From assembly GCA_025210475.1 (NCBI GenBank), contig JAOARW010000034.1, positions 1-41,337 on the forward strand: a stretch of 41,337 bases of DNA. Direction: 5' to 3'. Under the pieces are notes generated by a model. It made no database searches. It was not told the DNA's origin and was given only the letters and a program-made list of their open reading frames with translations. The translations under genes and the position numbers were made by a program. Shown here piece by piece: positions 9,301 through 17,503 of this stretch (position 1 is the first letter of the stretch; each line of letters starts with the position of its first letter). The DNA comes from Carboxylicivirga sp. Its GTDB lineage: Bacteria > Bacteroidota > Bacteroidia > Bacteroidales > Marinilabiliaceae.

Positions 9301-10009
9301 GAGTTGAATATCCCAAAGAGCGCTTCTGGCGTTTAAAACCAAGTGCACTTGTCACTACCACTTCACTCAATCCGGTCGATTCTTCAACAAGGGTAATGTC
9401 GACAGTTGACCTGCCGGCCACAATAACTTCCTGTGTGGTATAACCAATAAATGAGTAAACCAAAGTGGCCTCAGCGTTAGTTAGCTTAATGGTGTAATTA
9501 CCATTAATACCCGTTATAACACCATTGGTTGGGTTGGCTTTATCATAAACATTAACACCAGGTAGTGGATCACCTTGAACGTCTGTTACAGTTCCGGTTA
9601 CAGTCAGGTTTTGTTGAACACCTGAGTTGTAGACATTTTTACTTTTTCCAGTTAAAATAATATTATCACCAACCATGCGGTACATCACATCAGTCTTCGA
9701 AAACAACTGATCTAAAATTTCCATTACCTTACCTTCAGTAATTTCCATTGTCACCACTCGTGTGGTTTCAACAGCCTTAGGGTTATACACAAAATGATAA
9801 CCCGATTGTTGTTCAATTTCTTCCAATACATTCTTTACCGTATTATTTTTACCCGCCACCTTAATGTTTTCTTTCTGTGACATGGCGTCATTGGCAAATC
9901 CTGTAAAAGCGACAACAAAAAATAGCAATGCAGATAGCTTCATTATACGATTGCACTTTTTACTCAACCAATTAGTATTGGATGAGCCTAGGTTTGACTT
10001 TTTTTTCAT
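6317..10009 (-). CDS. SusC/RagA-family TonB-dependent transporter with STN signalling domain
   Basis: A 1230-residue protein. A signal peptide (about 22-45, ending AMSQ) precedes an STN domain (about 50-122), a carboxypeptidase-regulatory-like beta-sandwich (about 135-210) and a TonB-box-like SEVVVT (215-220). The plug follows, with LFIVDGIPIE and ILKGPTAAALYGARGANGVVII, then a large beta-barrel ending in aromatic SFGFSVRAIF. The STN domain is the part that talks to FecR anti-sigma factors, matching the fecR and sigma genes directly upstream. Import through this barrel would therefore be coupled to autoregulation. The transporter works with the following SusD-like lipoprotein. Confidence 0.95.
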   Translation of the reverse strand: MKKKSNLGSSNTNWLSKKCNRIMKLSALLFFVVAFTGFANDAMSQKENIKVAGKNNTVKNVLEEIEQQSGYHFVYNPKAVETTRVVTMEITEGKVMEILDQLFSKTDVMYRMVGDNIILTGKSKNVYNSGVQQNLTVTGTVTDVQGDPLPGVNVYDKANPTNGVITGINGNYTIKLTNAEATLVYSFIGYTTQEVIVAGRSTVDITLVEESTGLSEVVVTSALGFKRQKRSLGYSTQKIKGAEITKLQAPSLVTGLAGKAAGVNVTIPNGVEGSSQRIIIRGNSSIQGDNQPLFIVDGIPIENKSLVSDIGSGGGVDWGSNLNNINPYDIEEFNILKGPTAAALYGARGANGVVIINTKKGRMVEKGIGIEYSLNHRWNKVYKYQDFQNEYGFGGPPGALWEIPKLYKNDAGEYYYPIPWGGDRPVYGSIPGGYNSWDLFSWYGSAASWGPRMEGQDMRWWDGEMRKYSPQPDNQKAFFKDGHTTTHNVAFSGGGEMGNVRFSLTRTSNDAVVYNSNFEQTTANLGSSINLSKRLKAKISATYTDYYRKNAPELGTGGSSYTKGPAYSYPRSWNPEIVKYGYKNEDGSRNSLNGYPYSSIDKNIWWKTFENNTELDRKQLLGSTELIFNATSWLDFLGRAGIDYSTVELETKNNPTDNIGIKDGYYEHRLHKYYVENFDAIVTAHKDGIIEGINASLSVGATSWYKRDYGIIGKSLGEFKDPYLFTFQNYSSTVNTGRLPKEEKFEKRINSVYSFLNLSYRNFLFLDITGRNDWSSTLPEKNNSYFYPSFSSSFVFSEVTNLPSWISYGKVRIAYAKAATDAEPYRVYPTYSTGSWGGKPTSSMPDKLPAVELKPQISETIDYGLEFELFDSRLNFDFTYYDIRTKNQILDAPISWTSGFSGVTINSGKMQNRGIELTLTGVIVDRGDFGWTATLNAAKNKNKLLALDEGVEELPIKNGSIWGSHHGVDMAVKVGDEYGVIRGKNKVYNEDGRPIVDLYYAKGDDSQIIGAGYRSSQDAEIIGNAAPKLTGGLSNMIHYKNFSFSALVDFKWGGDIWAGDYATARMGGLSPSTLKERNGGGLPYTYPSGETANHGVIIDGVIDVQDYTANPDGEPIWQENDKVVNYLWKYGRNGWSMGLFPQTDGIVENTWVKLREVSLTYDVPRSLIEKTNIFQGLTLSVIGRDLFYFYTTIPDNINPEGVNGTGNAQGLMFGATPGQRSFGFSVRAIF

Positions 10010-10038
10010 AATTTTGTTAGACTAATACATTAATACTT

Positions 10039-10098
10039 TGACCTCTCCAAAGGTCATTGAATAATTTTTGAATGGGGGATGCTCCAACATCTCCCATT
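10039..10098 (-). promoter_or_regulatory. Two hairpins with identical hexaloops in the fecR-susC spacer
   Basis: Read as susC leader RNA, the first hairpin is an 11-bp stem with one G-U pair (10088-10098 with 10071-10081) and loop TTGGAG. The second has a 6-bp stem (10051-10056 with 10039-10044) and the same loop TTGGAG. Neither is followed by a clear T tract. They could be a protein- or RNA-binding leader element, a processing site separating fecR and susC mRNA, or a partial attenuator. Confidence 0.5.
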
Positions 10099-10126
10099 TC
10101 TTTTGGTGTCATATTTACATAGGCAT

Positions 10127-11128
10127 TTAGTTTTTATACAATTTTATATGAACTTGATTGTTCACTTGTTGACCTTGATCGATTTGGTATTTTACTTCGT
10201 TCAGATACCCCATTATATCGAGTATTTGAACCAATGATTCGTTAGTGAAGGTTGCTGTTAATTGAAAATCAGACCACAAATCAGAAGGAACTACTTGAAT
10301 ATCTGTTCCAAACTTATTATGTAGTTTTTCTACCACCTGCGTAATATCGGCTGCCACAAATACAAGCTTGCCGTCTACCCAGTCAGTATTACTTTTATCA
10401 GTTATTTGTGAAATAGAAACACTGCCATTGGATCGATTAATGATGCATTGTTCGTCGGGCGACATCACCTTTAGTAAATCCCCATCTTTATTAAGAATAT
10501 CAATTGCTCCATCAATTAAGGTAGCCACTATGTGATTAGAAGCAGGGCGTGCTTTAATGTTGAATATGGTTCCCAGGTCTCGAATCTGATAGCCATCTGT
10601 ATCAACAATAAAGCTTCGTTTTTCATTATGAATAACATTAAAGTACGCTTCACCTTTTAAGCTCGCAATAACGTTCCCATTTTTAAACTGCTTTAGTTCT
10701 ATTTTAGTATCAGAATTAAGCTTTATGGTAGAGCCGTCATTTAAGCGGATATTGTTGATGCTTCCGGGCGGGCAATCAAAATTCTGAACTGTTATAGGGT
10801 TATTATCTATGCTTATCTTATGGATGATATTAAATATGCCAAAAGCTATAGCAACAACTGCTGCATAACGTGCTAAAACGAACCATAGTTTTTGTTTTTC
10901 TTTTCCCTTTTGCTTATCAATCTGAGTCCATAGCTCATCTAAATGTTTTTCCTGAAATTCAGGAGGTGAGTTCTGAGCCAATACCCATAAGTTCTTCAGT
11001 CGCAAATATTCATCTTTTAGAGCCTGATCTTTTTTACAATTTTCGAAAAACTGCTGTTTCTGTTCAGTGCTTGCTTCACCTTTTAAGATGGATATGATAA
11101 TCGAATTATTCATTCTTTGTGTTTTCAA
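10127..11128 (-). CDS. FecR-family anti-sigma factor
   Basis: A 333-residue protein. The N-terminal cytoplasmic part (1-80) would bind the sigma factor. A single membrane helix lies at about 82-103, and the periplasmic FecR domain at about 115-215 (LNDGSTIKLNSDT, GEAYFNV, GTIFNI). The C-terminus (about 255-333) is of the DUF4974 type that contacts the STN domain of TonB-dependent transducers. It lies between its sigma gene (100 nt upstream) and the susC gene it should sense (117 nt downstream). In FecR systems the periplasmic domain relays ligand occupancy of the transporter to the sigma factor. Confidence 0.92.
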   Translation of the reverse strand: MKTQRMNNSIIISILKGEASTEQKQQFFENCKKDQALKDEYLRLKNLWVLAQNSPPEFQEKHLDELWTQIDKQKGKEKQKLWFVLARYAAVVAIAFGIFNIIHKISIDNNPITVQNFDCPPGSINNIRLNDGSTIKLNSDTKIELKQFKNGNVIASLKGEAYFNVIHNEKRSFIVDTDGYQIRDLGTIFNIKARPASNHIVATLIDGAIDILNKDGDLLKVMSPDEQCIINRSNGSVSISQITDKSNTDWVDGKLVFVAADITQVVEKLHNKFGTDIQVVPSDLWSDFQLTATFTNESLVQILDIMGYLNEVKYQIDQGQQVNNQVHIKLYKN

Positions 11129-11228
11129 TAATTAAATGGCGATCGGTGGATTATTGTGATCGTTCTATTTACTAAACACAAAGTTGAGGCTTACCCTAAC
11201 TGAAAATTAATATTTTTTTACAAAAAGT

Positions 11229-11840
11229 TTAAAGAGGAGTTGTAACAAACAGTATAATAGCGGTATATAATACTTGTAAACTTTCGGAATGTGGTTGTAC
11301 TCGCAAACGAATTAACTTTAATGCTTTTGACATACGCGCTTCAATTGCCTTTTGTGATAATTTTAGTTCTTCCGCTATGTCTTTATAACGCAGGCCATCG
11401 TATCGATTCATTTTAAAAACCAGTTTTAAATCTTCAGGTAATTCTTCGATGGCGATATCTACGTCGGCCTTCAGTTTTTCAAAATCCATAACTGAATCGG
11501 CCAGAATGCTTAATGCTTCGTAATTAAATTCAGATTCCAATTCGTTCTCTTTTCCGGATAGCGAAACTTGAATGTGTCTTTCGCGCAGAATATTCAGACT
11601 CTTGTTCTTAACAATGGTAAAGAGGTAGTTTTTGAGATTTGAATTTTCAAGTAGTTTTTTTCTCGATTCCCAGAGTTTTATAAAAGCTTCCTGAACTGTA
11701 CCATGTGCATCATCTTTATTTAATAAATATTGATACGCAATATTGAAAAGCATGTCGTAAAATTCGCGATAGAGTATTGCAAATTCATTACGATCACCTC
11801 CTTTAATTTTAGCAATATCGAACTTTCCTGATGCACTCAT
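11229..11840 (-). CDS. ECF RNA polymerase sigma-70 factor
   Basis: About 203 residues from the Met at 11840. The frame is open to an upstream ATG at 11879, but the extra 13 residues (MGIYVKMCYIAIT) precede the usual ECF start and contain no family signal. Region 2 is seen in FAILYREFYDMLFNIAYQYL and EAFIKLWESR. Region 4 is seen in LPEDLKLVFKMNRYDGLRYKDIAEEL, with a helix-turn-helix after it. The short hydrophobic tail (AIILFVTTPL) is unremarkable. Followed by fecR, susC and susD on the same strand, it is expected to transcribe the transport operon once released by FecR. Confidence 0.92.
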   Translation of the reverse strand: MSASGKFDIAKIKGGDRNEFAILYREFYDMLFNIAYQYLLNKDDAHGTVQEAFIKLWESRKKLLENSNLKNYLFTIVKNKSLNILRERHIQVSLSGKENELESEFNYEALSILADSVMDFEKLKADVDIAIEELPEDLKLVFKMNRYDGLRYKDIAEELKLSQKAIEARMSKALKLIRLRVQPHSESLQVLYTAIILFVTTPL

Positions 11841-12066
11841 TGTAATGGCAATGTAACACATTTTAACATATATCCCCAAAACTTTTTTATAAAGAAATAA
11901 GATATGGTGGTAAAAAGATCCATGGTGTGTGGAAAATGTTAAGGTTTAAAGTGTCTGGAATATTAAGTATATCAAGTGGATAGATGTAATTGCCTGAATA
12001 AACTAGATAATCCTTTGAATAATGATGTAAGATTAACCGATTTGTGACTTTAAAAATGCTCATTAA

Positions 12067-12092
12067 TTATCGATATTAAATATTTTCGATAA
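12067..12092. repeat. Inverted repeat upstream of the CPBP protease gene
   Basis: TTATCGA (12067-12073) and TCGATAA (12086-12092) are perfect inverted copies separated by 12 bp, about 60 bp before the start codon. The spacing fits either an operator for a dimeric regulator or a short transcript hairpin. Nothing decides between them. Confidence 0.35.
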
Positions 12093-12150
12093 CAACTTCT
12101 GTTTTTTATGAAAACACTATTTTAGTAACGAGAAACATACACAGATATTT

Positions 12151-13104
12151 ATGAAATATTTAGAAAGTGCTTATATCGGTAAAAATGAATGGTGGAAATA
12201 CCTTGTAATTATTGCCGTGTCGTTCGTTGGAGGACAATTTATTGGGGGCATCCCAATTTTTGTTGCCATCTTGTTTTATAGTTACAAAAATGGAGGTATG
12301 ATGGATCCTGCCAGTGGTATTGATTTTGAGGCCATGGGTATGAATTCCACATTTGGATTAGCTTTAATGTTATTGCCTTTTGTAGTTAGTTTGATTTTAT
12401 TTATCGTATTAATTAAGCCCTTACACCAGAAGCCCTGGCAAATGATCATTAATGGTCGAAATAAGGTTCGATGGAGTAGAGTATTCAGTGGTTTTGGTTT
12501 GTGGGCATTAATTTTGGCATCTGCAACGGTTATCGACTATTATCTGAATGCTGATAATTACGAGGTGAGGTTTAATCTAAATGCATTAATTCCTTTAGCA
12601 ATTGTATCGTTCCTGCTGATTCCTTTGCAATCCTTTTGCGAAGAAGTGTTCTTCAGGGGATATTTTGCCCAGGGTATTGGTCGACTGACAAAAAATCGTT
12701 GGTTGGCAATCATTATCCCATCTATCTTTTTTGCCCTGATGCATGGGGTGAATCCTGAAATCGATAAATATGGTTTTTGGAATATGATGCCTCAGTATTT
12801 TATGATTGGAGCAGTATACGCACTTGTTTCAGTTCTTGATGATGGTATTGAGATTGCCATGGGAGCACACGCTGCCAATAATACTTTCCTGAGTATTTTC
12901 GTAACGGCCGATGGGAGTGCCTTACAAACCGATGCTCTTTTAAAAGCCAATGAAATTAATCCATGGAGAGAGTTTGGAACTTTGATTATTGCCAGCCTTA
13001 TTTTTATTGCAACTTTAGCATTTAAATACCGTTGGCGATTTAAAGTTTTATCAGATCGAATTATGCCCAATGCTATACCAAATGAGAATAAACAATTTGG
13101 CTAA
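12151..13104 (+). CDS. CPBP-family intramembrane metalloprotease
   Basis: A 317-residue protein with about eight hydrophobic segments. The three motifs of the CPBP (CAAX protease and bacteriocin-processing, formerly Abi) family are present: EEVFFRG with Glu164, Glu165 and Arg169; FALMHG with His198; and HAANN with His240 and Asn244. These residues bind the catalytic metal or lie beside it. Members process prenylated or membrane-bound substrates in the cytoplasmic membrane, and the substrate here is unknown. It is a single gene with its own terminator, and its neighbours give no clue. Confidence 0.9.
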   Translation: MKYLESAYIGKNEWWKYLVIIAVSFVGGQFIGGIPIFVAILFYSYKNGGMMDPASGIDFEAMGMNSTFGLALMLLPFVVSLILFIVLIKPLHQKPWQMIINGRNKVRWSRVFSGFGLWALILASATVIDYYLNADNYEVRFNLNALIPLAIVSFLLIPLQSFCEEVFFRGYFAQGIGRLTKNRWLAIIIPSIFFALMHGVNPEIDKYGFWNMMPQYFMIGAVYALVSVLDDGIEIAMGAHAANNTFLSIFVTADGSALQTDALLKANEINPWREFGTLIIASLIFIATLAFKYRWRFKVLSDRIMPNAIPNENKQFG

Positions 13105-13212
13105 TAAGATTTGTTAAAGCCGGTATAACATTACTTGAGCTTTGTAACCAGAGTGAAATATGGCTCATTTTAATGTATAATCGGTATTATTCCAGAGAAT
13201 GAGTTTATATAA

Positions 13213-13255
13213 AAAAGAAAAGCGAGTGAATTTGTTGTTCACTCGCTTTTCTTTT
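13213..13255. terminator. Bidirectional terminator
   Basis: An 18-bp perfect stem (13213-13230 with 13238-13255) with loop TTTGTTG, having A-rich left and T-rich right arms. It separates the convergent CPBP and DUF4097 genes. Confidence 0.85.
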
Positions 13256-13266
13256 TTTTAATATTA

Positions 13267-13899
13267 TTATCGAACACTACCAGATAGTGTGCTTATTTCG
13301 CGGTTGCCCTTGAGGTTTGTTATTCGGAAATCACCCGATACTGAATTGCCTTTGAAATTACCATCAACATTGCTTAATTCGGCATCGCCGGAAACTGTAT
13401 TTGATTTTGCATTTCCTTTTATGTCATTTAATGAAATGTCGCCCGAAACGGTATTGGCCGAAATGTCACTGCCAATTTTAATGGCCATTATATCGCCCGA
13501 TACGGTATTGCATTTTACTTTGCGTTGGCCAATACCTGTTACTTTTATATTGCCGCTAACACTGTTGACGGCTGCATCTGTCATCGACGGCATAGTAATG
13601 TAAAACTTTCCTCTGGCACTGCCTCGTGTATTTCGTGGATGTTCCACTTCAACAATCAGCTTAGTGCCTGATTTACGCGTTGTAATTTCATATTTGTCTT
13701 TCTCGCGATCCCAGGTAATCGAACCGGTAACATGAACCTTATTGCCATCAGTGGCCTCGATTACGACATCGCTGAAAACAACGTTGATTTCCACCTCTGT
13801 AATATTGTCAAACTTCTTATCAACTTCTACTTTTTTGTTCTGTGCTGATAGGGTAGCGGTCAGGCATAAAAATCCTATAAATAATAACAGCTGTCTCAT
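13267..13899 (-). CDS. Exported DUF4097-type beta-repeat protein
   Basis: A 210-residue protein with a signal peptide ending LSAQ. The C-terminal half carries six short repeats around (N)(T/S)VSG(D/N): VNSVSGN, CNTVSGD, ANTVSGD, SNTVSGD, GNSVSGD and a last STLSGS. They recur every 16-20 residues, as in the right-handed beta-solenoid of the DUF4097/DUF2807 families. It is probably periplasmic or surface-located, and its biochemical role is not known. It lies 130 nt after the response regulator gene on the same strand, so it may be co-transcribed with or controlled by that two-component system (inference). Confidence 0.8.
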   Translation of the reverse strand: MRQLLLFIGFLCLTATLSAQNKKVEVDKKFDNITEVEINVVFSDVVIEATDGNKVHVTGSITWDREKDKYEITTRKSGTKLIVEVEHPRNTRGSARGKFYITMPSMTDAAVNSVSGNIKVTGIGQRKVKCNTVSGDIMAIKIGSDISANTVSGDISLNDIKGNAKSNTVSGDAELSNVDGNFKGNSVSGDFRITNLKGNREISTLSGSVR

Positions 13900-14029
13900 G
13901 TCTTTATCGTCTTAGTGAATAATACTAATACGACGCTTACAACTACTTATTAGTTACAAACAATTTGAAATAAATAATCAGTCTGGAGATTTGGATCTAT
14001 TGCAAGCTGTTGATTTAATTTGTGAGGAC

Positions 14030-14722
14030 TTAATCGACCCGCAACTGATAGCCACTACCATGGATATTAACAATTTCAACGCCACTTACATCGCGCAGGT
14101 ATTTACGAAGTTTTGTAATATACACATCCATGCTTCGGGTGGTGAAATAGCCCGTTTCGCCCCATACTTCTTTCAGCGCTTTATCGCGTGGTAATACTTT
14201 GTTTTGTGTTTGGCACAGCAATAGCAACAAATCTGCTTCTTTGGGCGATAGCTTAAATTCCTGATCCTTGTAATGTATGGTTCTGAATTCGTGATTAAAA
14301 TTAGCATCACCAATCAGGTACTCGCTTTGCGTGTCTTCTTTTTGCTGACGTTTATTCCGGTTCAGTATCGCATTAAGCTTACAAATCAGTATTTCAGAGT
14401 CGAATGGTTTAGTAATGTAATCATCGGCACCGGTGCTAAAACCTTCCAATACATCTTCCTTCATCACTTTAGCTGTCAGGAAAATGATTGGTATATCCGG
14501 GTTCGATTCCTTGATCTCACGAGCGATTGTAAATCCATCAACATTGGGCAGCATCACATCAAGTATACAAATATCGAAATTACCTTCCTTAAAACGCTTA
14601 AAGGCCAGCATGCCATCTTTTACCCAGGTTACATCAAACTTATTTATTTCAAGATAGGCTTTCATGACCGTACCAAAATTCCGGTCATCTTCTACCATAA
14701 ATACTTTGTTATTCTCAGTCAT
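14030..14722 (-). CDS. OmpR/PhoB-family response regulator
   Basis: A 230-residue protein. The receiver domain (5-120) has acidic Glu11, Asp12 and Asp13, phosphoacceptor Asp55 in LDVMLPN, and Lys in TKPF. A winged-helix DNA-binding domain follows (about 135-228; FKLSPKEADLLLLL, RDKALKEVWG, STRSMDVYITKLRKYL). The kinase gene ends 3 nt before its start, so the pair is one operon. OmpR-type regulators bind direct repeats spaced by one helical turn, and such an array lies upstream of the divergent gene at 16524. Confidence 0.95.
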   Translation of the reverse strand: MTENNKVFMVEDDRNFGTVMKAYLEINKFDVTWVKDGMLAFKRFKEGNFDICILDVMLPNVDGFTIAREIKESNPDIPIIFLTAKVMKEDVLEGFSTGADDYITKPFDSEILICKLNAILNRNKRQQKEDTQSEYLIGDANFNHEFRTIHYKDQEFKLSPKEADLLLLLCQTQNKVLPRDKALKEVWGETGYFTTRSMDVYITKLRKYLRDVSGVEIVNIHGSGYQLRVD

Positions 14723-14725
14723 CTT

Positions 14726-16342
14726 CTACTTATAAGGTAGTTGTATTATAAATTCAGTTCCATTATTAATCTTGCTCTTAACGCTAATATTGCCATGATG
14801 GGCATCGATAACAGCTTTCACATAACTTAACCCTAATCCGAATCCCTTAACGTTATGCACATTGCCGCCCGAAGCACGATAAAATTTCTCAAATATTTTA
14901 TTCTGTTGCTCACGGGTCATGCCAATTCCATTATCCGAAATCTTTATCTGAATACCACCACTTGTATTAACGGTCGATATTTTAACTTCGGGTTTTTCTT
15001 TAGCGTATTTAAGAGCGTTTTCAAGCAAATTTACGATAACATTGGTAAAATGAATCTCATCTACTAAAAATACACTTAATTCGGCTTTTAGAGAAGTGCT
15101 GATATGACCACCAGTTTCGTTGGCGAGCAACTGCATATTATCTACCGCCGTGAATATTAATTCATGAATATCTTTGGATGCTTTAATAACCGAGAAATCT
15201 TTTTTCTCAATCTGCGACATCTGCAGAACCCGCTCCACATGGCTGTTCATTCGACTGTTTTCTTCTTTGATGATTTTAAGAAAGTTTTTAACGTGTTCCT
15301 GATTGTTGATAATTGTAGGAGTTAAAATGCTGTCGGTAGCCAGACTAATTGTTGCGATTGGTGTTTTAAACTCATGCGTCATATTATTGATAAAGTCCGT
15401 CTTGATTTGCGATACTTTCTTTTGATTTAATATGGTACGAATGGTTATAAAGAAGGTAATGAGGATGAATAAGGTAAAAATTGTAGATAACGACACCATC
15501 CAACCCTGAGATTTAATTAGATAGGTGGCCATATCCGGAAAGTATATCATCAGTTCATAGGGTGATATACCTCTTAAAATATCTCGCGGAAACATATTCA
15601 CCCTTATCGGCGTGTTGAGCGATGCATCCTGAACATTGAAATTATTCGATTTGTAATCAGATAGCTGTCGGGTGTATTGATTGAAAACACCAAATTCAAA
15701 GCGGGTATCAATACCAATTTGTTTTAATTCTTCTTTTAATACGTCATTTAAATGGTCGAGATTCACCCGTTGCTGAAGAGGATTGTGCCTGAACTCCATT
15801 TCCCGCTTCATCTGTTCATAAACTTCCTTTACTTCGTTGTTTTTGTGTTTTAAGGCTTCCATTGCGATTTCGATGGAATCCTCGAAGTGTAACAGCTGTT
15901 CTTCCAGTTCAATAATATTCATAGATTCCCCGGTGGCATCAATCCAAACTTCGTGCTGACTGCTGGTACCATTAATTTGAGTACGTACTTCGATGTGTGT
16001 GCCACCTTGATTAATAACTGTATCTTTTTTATAGATGACTTTTTTAGAATTTTTATTAGTGGGTTTTGATTGGATAATTCTTAGATTATCCGACTGATTC
16101 CCAGTTGATTTTTGAGAGTTTATTCTACTGGGATGATTAAAAAACTCCTTGAAGATAAATTCGACACTTTGTTCTTTTTCCAAACGATGGACAGTATTAT
16201 CAAGTGCTCGGTAAACCGAAGCATGGAACTTCTCTTTCTGAACTTTTACCGATTGCTGAATCCATAAATACTGAGCCGCAATAATGCCCAATAGAGAAAG
16301 ACTCATTAATAGTATTAGCCAAAGAATCGATTTGCGTTTCAT
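14726..16342 (-). CDS. Two-component sensor histidine kinase
   Basis: A 538-residue protein. Membrane helices at 7-27 and about 281-303 enclose a periplasmic sensor region of about 250 residues that I cannot assign to a family. It contains a helical stretch around 140-210. The cytoplasmic part has HisKA with phosphoacceptor His323 in MTHEFKTP, and HATPase with N-box NLLENALKYA, SDNGIGM and GFGLGLSYV. There is no HAMP domain or receiver. The next gene is the cognate response regulator. The overall plan recalls the RprX-type envelope-sensing kinases of Bacteroides (inference from architecture). Confidence 0.93.
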   Translation of the reverse strand: MKRKSILWLILLMSLSLLGIIAAQYLWIQQSVKVQKEKFHASVYRALDNTVHRLEKEQSVEFIFKEFFNHPSRINSQKSTGNQSDNLRIIQSKPTNKNSKKVIYKKDTVINQGGTHIEVRTQINGTSSQHEVWIDATGESMNIIELEEQLLHFEDSIEIAMEALKHKNNEVKEVYEQMKREMEFRHNPLQQRVNLDHLNDVLKEELKQIGIDTRFEFGVFNQYTRQLSDYKSNNFNVQDASLNTPIRVNMFPRDILRGISPYELMIYFPDMATYLIKSQGWMVSLSTIFTLFILITFFITIRTILNQKKVSQIKTDFINNMTHEFKTPIATISLATDSILTPTIINNQEHVKNFLKIIKEENSRMNSHVERVLQMSQIEKKDFSVIKASKDIHELIFTAVDNMQLLANETGGHISTSLKAELSVFLVDEIHFTNVIVNLLENALKYAKEKPEVKISTVNTSGGIQIKISDNGIGMTREQQNKIFEKFYRASGGNVHNVKGFGLGLSYVKAVIDAHHGNISVKSKINNGTEFIIQLPYK

Positions 16343-16396
16343 AGTTATTTAATTACATCGTAAAGATAATTCTTTGAATTAAAGTGCTGAAACACA

Positions 16397-16433
16397 TTAA
16401 CTTTTCCTTAACGGTTTTTAACTGCACCTTAAC
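16397..16433 (+). promoter_or_regulatory. Four helically phased TTAAC direct repeats (probable response regulator site)
   Basis: TTAAC occurs at 16397, 16408, 16418 and 16429, so the copies are 11, 10 and 11 bp apart on the same strand. This is the geometry of tandem OmpR/PhoB-type binding boxes. The array lies between the kinase-regulator operon and a divergent exported-protein gene. Its last copy ends where the -33 box of the promoter at 16456 would fall. Confidence 0.65.
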
Positions 16434-16455
16434 CGATTTGAAATCAGTTGGTTCG

Positions 16456-16463
16456 TATTTTTG
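16456..16463 (+). promoter_or_regulatory. -7 promoter element of the exported-protein gene
   Basis: TATTTTTG matches TAnnTTTG. No TTTG lies 19 bp upstream (the nearest, 16437-16440, is only 15 bp away), which fits a promoter that needs the activator bound at the TTAAC array. Transcription would start near 16470, leaving about 54 nt before the ATG at 16524. Confidence 0.5.
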
Positions 16464-16523
16464 TAATGTGATAAAATGAATTATACCCAAAGAAGATACA
16501 ATACTAATTCAAAAACAATAGCG

Positions 16524-17480
16524 ATGAAAAAAATGAGAACGGCATTTGGCATAATCCTGGCGGGATTAGTTTTTGCAGGTTTTGGCTTTAATACTGAAGC
16601 GCAAAATAAAAAGAAAAGCCATGTTAAGGTAAAAGTAATATCTGATGATGGTAAAAAGGTGATCGAAATGGATACAACTATTAATCATGATGTATTTGTG
16701 TTTGATTCGGATAAAGAATGCAAGTTTATCGAGTTGGATAGCTTTATGAAAGAGCATGAAGAAGAAATTGAAAAGCACATGAAGGTGTTCGCCATAAAAA
16801 TGGATTCTTTAAAAGAATTTAATTTTAAAATGGATGGGGAGATGGAAGAAATTCATCTCGAACTGGAAAAAGTTTTAAAAGAAAAGGGCATTCATCTTGA
16901 GGAGCTTGAACATTTGAAGGAAGCCCATAAGAACCGCATAATGATTATAAAAGATGGTGATGGTGAAGTTATTGAAGAATTCATTGATGGTGATGGCGAT
17001 AAGGTTAAGATCATTAAAAAGGAAATAAAAGGAGATAAGGATGGTAAACATGAAGTGAAGACGATCGTTATAGCTTCCGATTCGCATGGTCAACCCTACC
17101 ACTGGAAAGGCAAACATGCACATAAGGCAACAGTTAAGGTTGAGTCCATACCAATTGAAGATATTGCTGTTTTAAAGAAATTCGGTGTTTCTGCAAAGAA
17201 ACTTTTAAACGAACAAATTGATATAAAAGGAATAAAGGTTAAAATCGAGAAGATTCTTGAGGAGGAAAAATTACAAACCTTGATGCAAATTGAGTGTGAT
17301 TTACCCGAAGGAGATTATCATTTGGAGTTTTTTAACGAAGATGGGAAATTGGTGAAAGAAGAGAAGAATATAAAAGCAGGCTCGATGAAGCAAGAGTTTG
17401 AGTTAAAAGAAGAAGAAGCTCCTTATTATTTAATATTATCTAAGAATAATCAATTTTTCGGTCGTAAAGTAGTTTTATAG
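16524..17480 (+). CDS. Exported charged helical protein, probable target of the adjacent two-component system
   Basis: From the ATG at 16524 the protein has 319 residues: MKKM, a hydrophobic core and a cleavage-like TEAQ, which form a good signal peptide. The frame is open to an ATG at 16476, but that would add 16 residues before the signal peptide and lies almost at the predicted transcript start. The mature protein is very rich in Lys, Glu and Asp. It has helical segments (about 65-125) and an acidic DGDG-containing stretch (about 135-175). Its end (EGDYHLEFFNEDGKLVKEE to YLILSKNNQFFGRKVVL) resembles the small beta-sandwich of type IX secretion sorting domains, although the match is only by pattern. 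No enzyme motif is seen. An envelope-stress role is inference from its position. Confidence 0.7.
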   Translation: MKKMRTAFGIILAGLVFAGFGFNTEAQNKKKSHVKVKVISDDGKKVIEMDTTINHDVFVFDSDKECKFIELDSFMKEHEEEIEKHMKVFAIKMDSLKEFNFKMDGEMEEIHLELEKVLKEKGIHLEELEHLKEAHKNRIMIIKDGDGEVIEEFIDGDGDKVKIIKKEIKGDKDGKHEVKTIVIASDSHGQPYHWKGKHAHKATVKVESIPIEDIAVLKKFGVSAKKLLNEQIDIKGIKVKIEKILEEEKLQTLMQIECDLPEGDYHLEFFNEDGKLVKEEKNIKAGSMKQEFELKEEEAPYYLILSKNNQFFGRKVVL

Positions 17481-17503
17481 AACTGAAATTTGAGCAAAAG
17501 AAA

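Noticed and set aside
10127..11840. Possibility that the sigma/anti-sigma pair controls a glycan-utilisation locus
   Set aside because: No glycoside hydrolase, sulfatase or peptidase gene lies beside the SusC/SusD pair, so no substrate class was assigned.
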